The position numbers and the translations under genes are program-made. A DNA stretch of 7,041 nucleotides, taken from DATBDE01 sp045805605. Its GTDB lineage: Bacteria > Actinomycetota > Thermoleophilia > Solirubrobacterales > Solirubrobacteraceae. The DNA is taken from positions 1 to 7,041 of the forward strand of contig JBJMKX010000076.1 in the NCBI GenBank assembly GCA_045805605.1, in the 5' to 3' direction. This document shows positions 4,721-7,041 of this stretch, one piece after another (within the stretch, counting starts at the first letter, position 1; the number at the start of each line of letters is the position of its first letter). The notes beneath the pieces were generated by a model. That model was not told where the DNA came from. It did no database searches and was given only the letters and a program-made list of their open reading frames with translations.

Positions 4721-6312
4721 TGACCACCACGGTGACCACCGACACCGGGCCCGCCGCCGACACCCTTCCCCGCGCCGACCTGCGCGCGCGGCTGGCCCGC
4801 CGTGCGGTCGGCCACCGGACCGCGAGCGACTGGATCGACGTCGACGCCCCCGCCACCGGCGCCCCGCTCGGCCGCGTGCCCCGCGGCACCGAGGCCGACA
4901 TCGAGGCCGCTGTGCAGGCCGCCCGCGCCGCCGGCGCCGGCTGGGCGCGCGTCCCGGTCAAGGAGCGCGCCGAGGTGCTGCTGCGCTTCCACGACCTGGT
5001 CCTCGACCGCCAGGACGAGGTCCTCGACCTGTTGCAGCTCGAGAACGGCAAGGTCCGCGTGCATGCCTTCGAGGAGGTCCTCGACGCCGCCGCGACCGCC
5101 CGCTACTACGCCCACGCGGGCCCCGAGCACCTCAAGGTCCGCCGCCGCCAGGGCGCGATGCCGCCGTTCACCCAGGCCTGGGAGCACCGCCACCCGCGCG
5201 GGGTCGTCGGCTTCATCGCGCCGTGGAACTACCCGCTCTCGCTCGGCATCGGCGACGCCCTGCCCGCACTGCTGGCCGGCAACGGCGCCGTCATCAAGCC
5301 CGACCAGCAGACGCCCTACTCGACGCTCTGGGCCGTCGACCTGCTCGAGGAGGCGGGGCTTCCCCGCGGTGTGGCCCAGGTGGTCACCGGCGCCGGCAGC
5401 GAGCTCGGCGGCCCGCTGATCGACCGCGTCGACTACGTGATGTTCACCGGCTCGACCGCCGTCGGCCGCACCGTGGCGGCCAGGGCGGGCGAGCGGCTGA
5501 TCGAGTGCTCGATGGAGCTCGGCGGCAAGAACGCGATGATCGTGCTCGACGACGCGCCGCTCGGCCGCACCGTCGACGGCGCCTTGCGCGCCTGCTTCTC
5601 GAACGCCGGCCAGCTGTGCATCTCGATGGAGCGGATGTACGTGGTCGACGCGATCTACGACCGCTTCGTGCCCCGATTCGCCGAGGCAACCCGCAAGCTG
5701 GCGCTCGGCGGCGACCTCGGCTACGGCGCCGACATGGGCTGCCTGATCTCGCCGCGCCAGCTCGCGACCGTGGCTGAGCACGTCGACGATGCGCGGACGA
5801 AGGGCGCGTCGGTGCTGGCAGGGGGCCGCGCCCGCCCCGACCTCGGCCCCTCGTTCTACGAGCCGACCGTGCTCGAGGGCGTCACGCCGGAGATGACCGC
5901 CTACGCGACCGAGACCTTTGGACCGGTGGTCTCGCTCTACCGCGTCACCGGGGTCGAGGAGGCGATCGCCCGCGCCAACGAAAGCGACTACGGGCTGAAC
6001 TTCTCGGTCTGGAGCGCCGACACCAAGCGCGCCCACCACCTCGCCACGCGTCTGCAGGCCGGCACGGTGGGGATCAACGAGGGCTACGCCTCCGGCTGGG
6101 GCTCGGTCGACGCGCCGATGGGCGGATTCAAGGACTCCGGCACGGGACGCCGCCACGGCGAGCACGGGATCGTCAAGTACACCGAGCCGCAGACCGTCTC
6201 GGTGCAGCGCGGCGTGCCGCTGTCGGTGCCGCCGGGCTTCCCCGCCGGGGTCTACGCCCGCGTGATGACCGCGGGCCTGAAGCTGCTCAAGCGGGCGCCG
6301 GGCATTAGGTAA
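4720..6312 (+). CDS. gabD2: Succinate-semialdehyde dehydrogenase, GabD2 type
   Basis: A 530-residue NAD(P)+-dependent aldehyde dehydrogenase, most like mycobacterial GabD2 (as I recall its sequence), which oxidises succinic semialdehyde to succinate. Visible motifs: PWNYP with N170, IKPDQQTPY with K193, the FTGSTAVG dinucleotide loop at 242-249, MELGGKN with the general base E266, NAGQLCIS with the nucleophile C300, and ETFGPV with E398. Shared with GabD2 are RACFSNAGQLCISMERMYV, the double-Gly APMGG and the GRRHGEHGIVKYTEPQT end. A first segment of about 35 residues precedes the conserved domain, and a basic tail (LKLLKRAPGIR) closes it. It is translated from the TGATG overlap with the sufU-like gene, so it is embedded in the SUF operon. 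Substrate is inferred from family likeness; other semialdehydes are possible. Confidence 0.88.
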   Translation: MTTTVTTDTGPAADTLPRADLRARLARRAVGHRTASDWIDVDAPATGAPLGRVPRGTEADIEAAVQAARAAGAGWARVPVKERAEVLLRFHDLVLDRQDEVLDLLQLENGKVRVHAFEEVLDAAATARYYAHAGPEHLKVRRRQGAMPPFTQAWEHRHPRGVVGFIAPWNYPLSLGIGDALPALLAGNGAVIKPDQQTPYSTLWAVDLLEEAGLPRGVAQVVTGAGSELGGPLIDRVDYVMFTGSTAVGRTVAARAGERLIECSMELGGKNAMIVLDDAPLGRTVDGALRACFSNAGQLCISMERMYVVDAIYDRFVPRFAEATRKLALGGDLGYGADMGCLISPRQLATVAEHVDDARTKGASVLAGGRARPDLGPSFYEPTVLEGVTPEMTAYATETFGPVVSLYRVTGVEEAIARANESDYGLNFSVWSADTKRAHHLATRLQAGTVGINEGYASGWGSVDAPMGGFKDSGTGRRHGEHGIVKYTEPQTVSVQRGVPLSVPPGFPAGVYARVMTAGLKLLKRAPGIR

Positions 6313-6328
6313 AGCCGGCTCTCCCGCC

Positions 6329-6338
6329 AGCTAGACTG
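6329..6338 (+). promoter_or_regulatory. Candidate internal promoter before Rieske-sufB
   Basis: AGCTAGACTG contains TAGACT (6332-6337), identical over ten bases to the segment placed as the tRNA-Ala -10 box. The 73-nt gap between the dehydrogenase and the Rieske gene has no clear terminator and is locally AT-richer (GGCATAAATCC), so a second start of transcription for Rieske-sufB is plausible alongside readthrough. No good -35 box is seen. Confidence 0.33.
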
Positions 6339-6362
6339 AAGGCATAAATCCGATCACCGCGA

Positions 6363-6374
6363 TAGGAATACCCA
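6363..6374 (+). promoter_or_regulatory. Second copy of the TAGGAnTACyC motif
   Basis: TAGGAATACCCA matches TAGGATTACTCC upstream of rrf2 at 9 of 12 positions. It lies 11 bases before the Rieske start codon. It may be a -10 box, an Rrf2-regulator binding site, or both; the sequence alone cannot separate these. Confidence 0.28.
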
Positions 6375-6385
6375 TCGAACGCGTC

Positions 6386-6703
6386 ATGCCAGAGATCATC
6401 GACGTCTGCACCGTCTCCGAGCTGCCCCCCGGCGAGCGCAAGCTCGTCGAATGGGAGGACCTCGAGATCGGCGTCTTCAACTGCGCCGGCGAGCTGCTGG
6501 CCATCGAGGACCGCTGCTCGCACGATGACGGGTACCTCATCGAGGGCGAGGTCGATCAGGAGACTTGTACCGTGGAGTGTCCGCGGCACGGGTCGGTCTT
6601 CGACCTGCGTACCGGAAAGCCGCTGAACTTGCCCGCGTACGTCCCCATCGACACCTTCCCGGTGACGGTGCATGGCGGCGTGATCCGACTGGAGGTCGAT
6701 TGA
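6386..6703 (+). CDS. Rieske-type [2Fe-2S] ferredoxin of the SUF cluster
   Basis: A 105-residue small soluble Rieske protein resembling the ferredoxin components of non-heme dioxygenases. The cluster ligands are C44 and H46 (CSHDDGYL) and C65 and H68 (CPRHGSVFD), the complete C-x-H...C-x2-H set. The conserved GxPLNLPAYVPIDTFPV strand region follows at 77-93. There is no signal peptide or membrane segment, so it is cytosolic. Such genes are often found inside actinobacterial suf operons, usually between sufD and sufC; here it lies just before sufB with a 3-nt gap. An electron-transfer role in cluster assembly or repair is inferred, not shown. No Shine-Dalgarno is seen before the ATG, and no better in-frame start exists upstream. 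Confidence 0.92.
   Translation: MPEIIDVCTVSELPPGERKLVEWEDLEIGVFNCAGELLAIEDRCSHDDGYLIEGEVDQETCTVECPRHGSVFDLRTGKPLNLPAYVPIDTFPVTVHGGVIRLEVD
6691..6696 (+). promoter_or_regulatory. Ribosome binding site of sufB
   Basis: GGAGGT inside the final codons of the Rieske gene lies 10 bases before the ATG at 6707, supporting that start and tying sufB to the Rieske gene. Confidence 0.65.
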
Positions 6704-6706
6704 CCC

Positions 6707-7041
6707 ATGGCGACGCCTGAGACGATCGCCGAGCAGCAGGCGCTGGTCGGCATCAACGCTGATTACAAGACCAAGTTCGGCTTCCACGATCCCGAGACCG
6801 GCTACGCGTTCAAGGCCCCGAAGGGCCTTTCCGCCGAGCTGGTCGCCCAGATCTCCGAGTTCAAGAACGAGCCACAGTGGATGCGCGAGTTCCGCCTCAA
6901 GGCGCTCGAGCACTTCCTCTCGCGCCCCCAGCCGACCTGGGGCTCGCCCATGCTCGCCGAGGTCGACTACGACAACATCCACTACTTCGTCCGCGCCTCC
7001 GAGAAGGCCGGCCGCACGTGGGACGACGTCCCGGAGGACAT
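6707..7041 (+). CDS. sufB: SufB, Fe-S cluster scaffold protein (5' part, cut by window end)
   Basis: The first 111 residues of SufB, the main scaffold subunit of the SufBCD complex, normally about 470 residues. The N-terminus is characteristic: YKTKFGFHDPETGYAFKAPKGLSAELVAQIS, then EFKNEPQWMREFRLKALEHF, then PTWGSPMLAEVDYDNIHYFVR and a WDDVP segment near the edge. The cluster-binding Cys and the beta-helix core lie beyond the window. The frame stays open to the last base. It directly follows the Rieske gene (3-nt gap) and would work with SufC encoded upstream. SufD rather than SufB is unlikely because the K-EP-WM-FR-ALE block is a SufB feature. Confidence 0.95.
   Translation, partial: MATPETIAEQQALVGINADYKTKFGFHDPETGYAFKAPKGLSAELVAQISEFKNEPQWMREFRLKALEHFLSRPQPTWGSPMLAEVDYDNIHYFVRASEKAGRTWDDVPED

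Noticed and set aside
4381..6165. A 594-codon open frame on the minus strand opposite sufU and gabD2
   Set aside because: It is rich in Gly, Ala, Val, Arg and His without any domain, and mirrors the GC-rich codon pattern of two clear plus-strand genes; an antisense artefact.
1..7041. CRISPR arrays, insertion sequences or transposases
   Set aside because: No regularly spaced repeats, transposase motifs or terminal inverted repeats with target duplications were found.

Overview
The window is a very GC-rich piece of bacterial chromosome, with strong G/C preference at third codon positions, frequent GTG/TTG starts and short intergenic gaps. The gene content points to an actinobacterium, probably of the Thermoleophilia/Solirubrobacterales type. 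That content is a GabD2-type semialdehyde dehydrogenase closely resembling the mycobacterial enzyme, an AbiEi-like/DUF559 fusion protein, and a SUF iron-sulfur operon with a Rieske ferredoxin. The taxon is an inference from gene family resemblance, not from a marker gene.

Left part (1-1902): a complete PfkB-family sugar kinase gene (22-951, +) ends in two tandem hairpins. A 152-nt spacer follows. It holds a minus-strand reading frame that starts exactly like a secretory signal peptide but then runs into non-coding frame, possibly the remnant of a lost gene. Next is an aminoglycoside-phosphotransferase-like (APH) kinase gene (1104-1902, +) broken by what looks like one extra G in a GGG run near 1325-1327. 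Removing one base restores a continuous 265-residue kinase.

Middle (1903-3051): a convergent minus-strand gene (1921-2853) encodes an AbiEi-like winged-helix N-terminus fused to a DUF559 PD-(D/E)XK nuclease-like C-terminus. Its 5' end lies in an 11-bp perfect inverted repeat (2809-2855). Upstream on the same strand come a compact terminator-like hairpin (2873-2897) and a tRNA-Ala(GGC) gene (2908-2980), which has the G3-U70 identity pair and no encoded CCA.

Right part (3052-7041): a SUF-type Fe-S assembly cluster on the plus strand. It runs rrf2 regulator (three Cys) - sufC ATPase - SufU/IscU-like protein - gabD2-like succinate-semialdehyde dehydrogenase - Rieske ferredoxin - sufB (cut by the window end). 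The sufC/sufU and sufU/gabD2 pairs each share one base in a TGATG junction, so the dehydrogenase is translationally coupled to the Fe-S genes. A 73-nt gap with promoter-like sequence precedes the Rieske-sufB part. A TAGGAnTACyC sequence occurs upstream of both rrf2 and the Rieske gene and is a candidate site for the Rrf2 regulator. SufS and SufD are not seen and could lie downstream.

No gene-free stretch exceeds 300 bases; the largest spacers are 952-1103 and 2854-3051, and both are described below.
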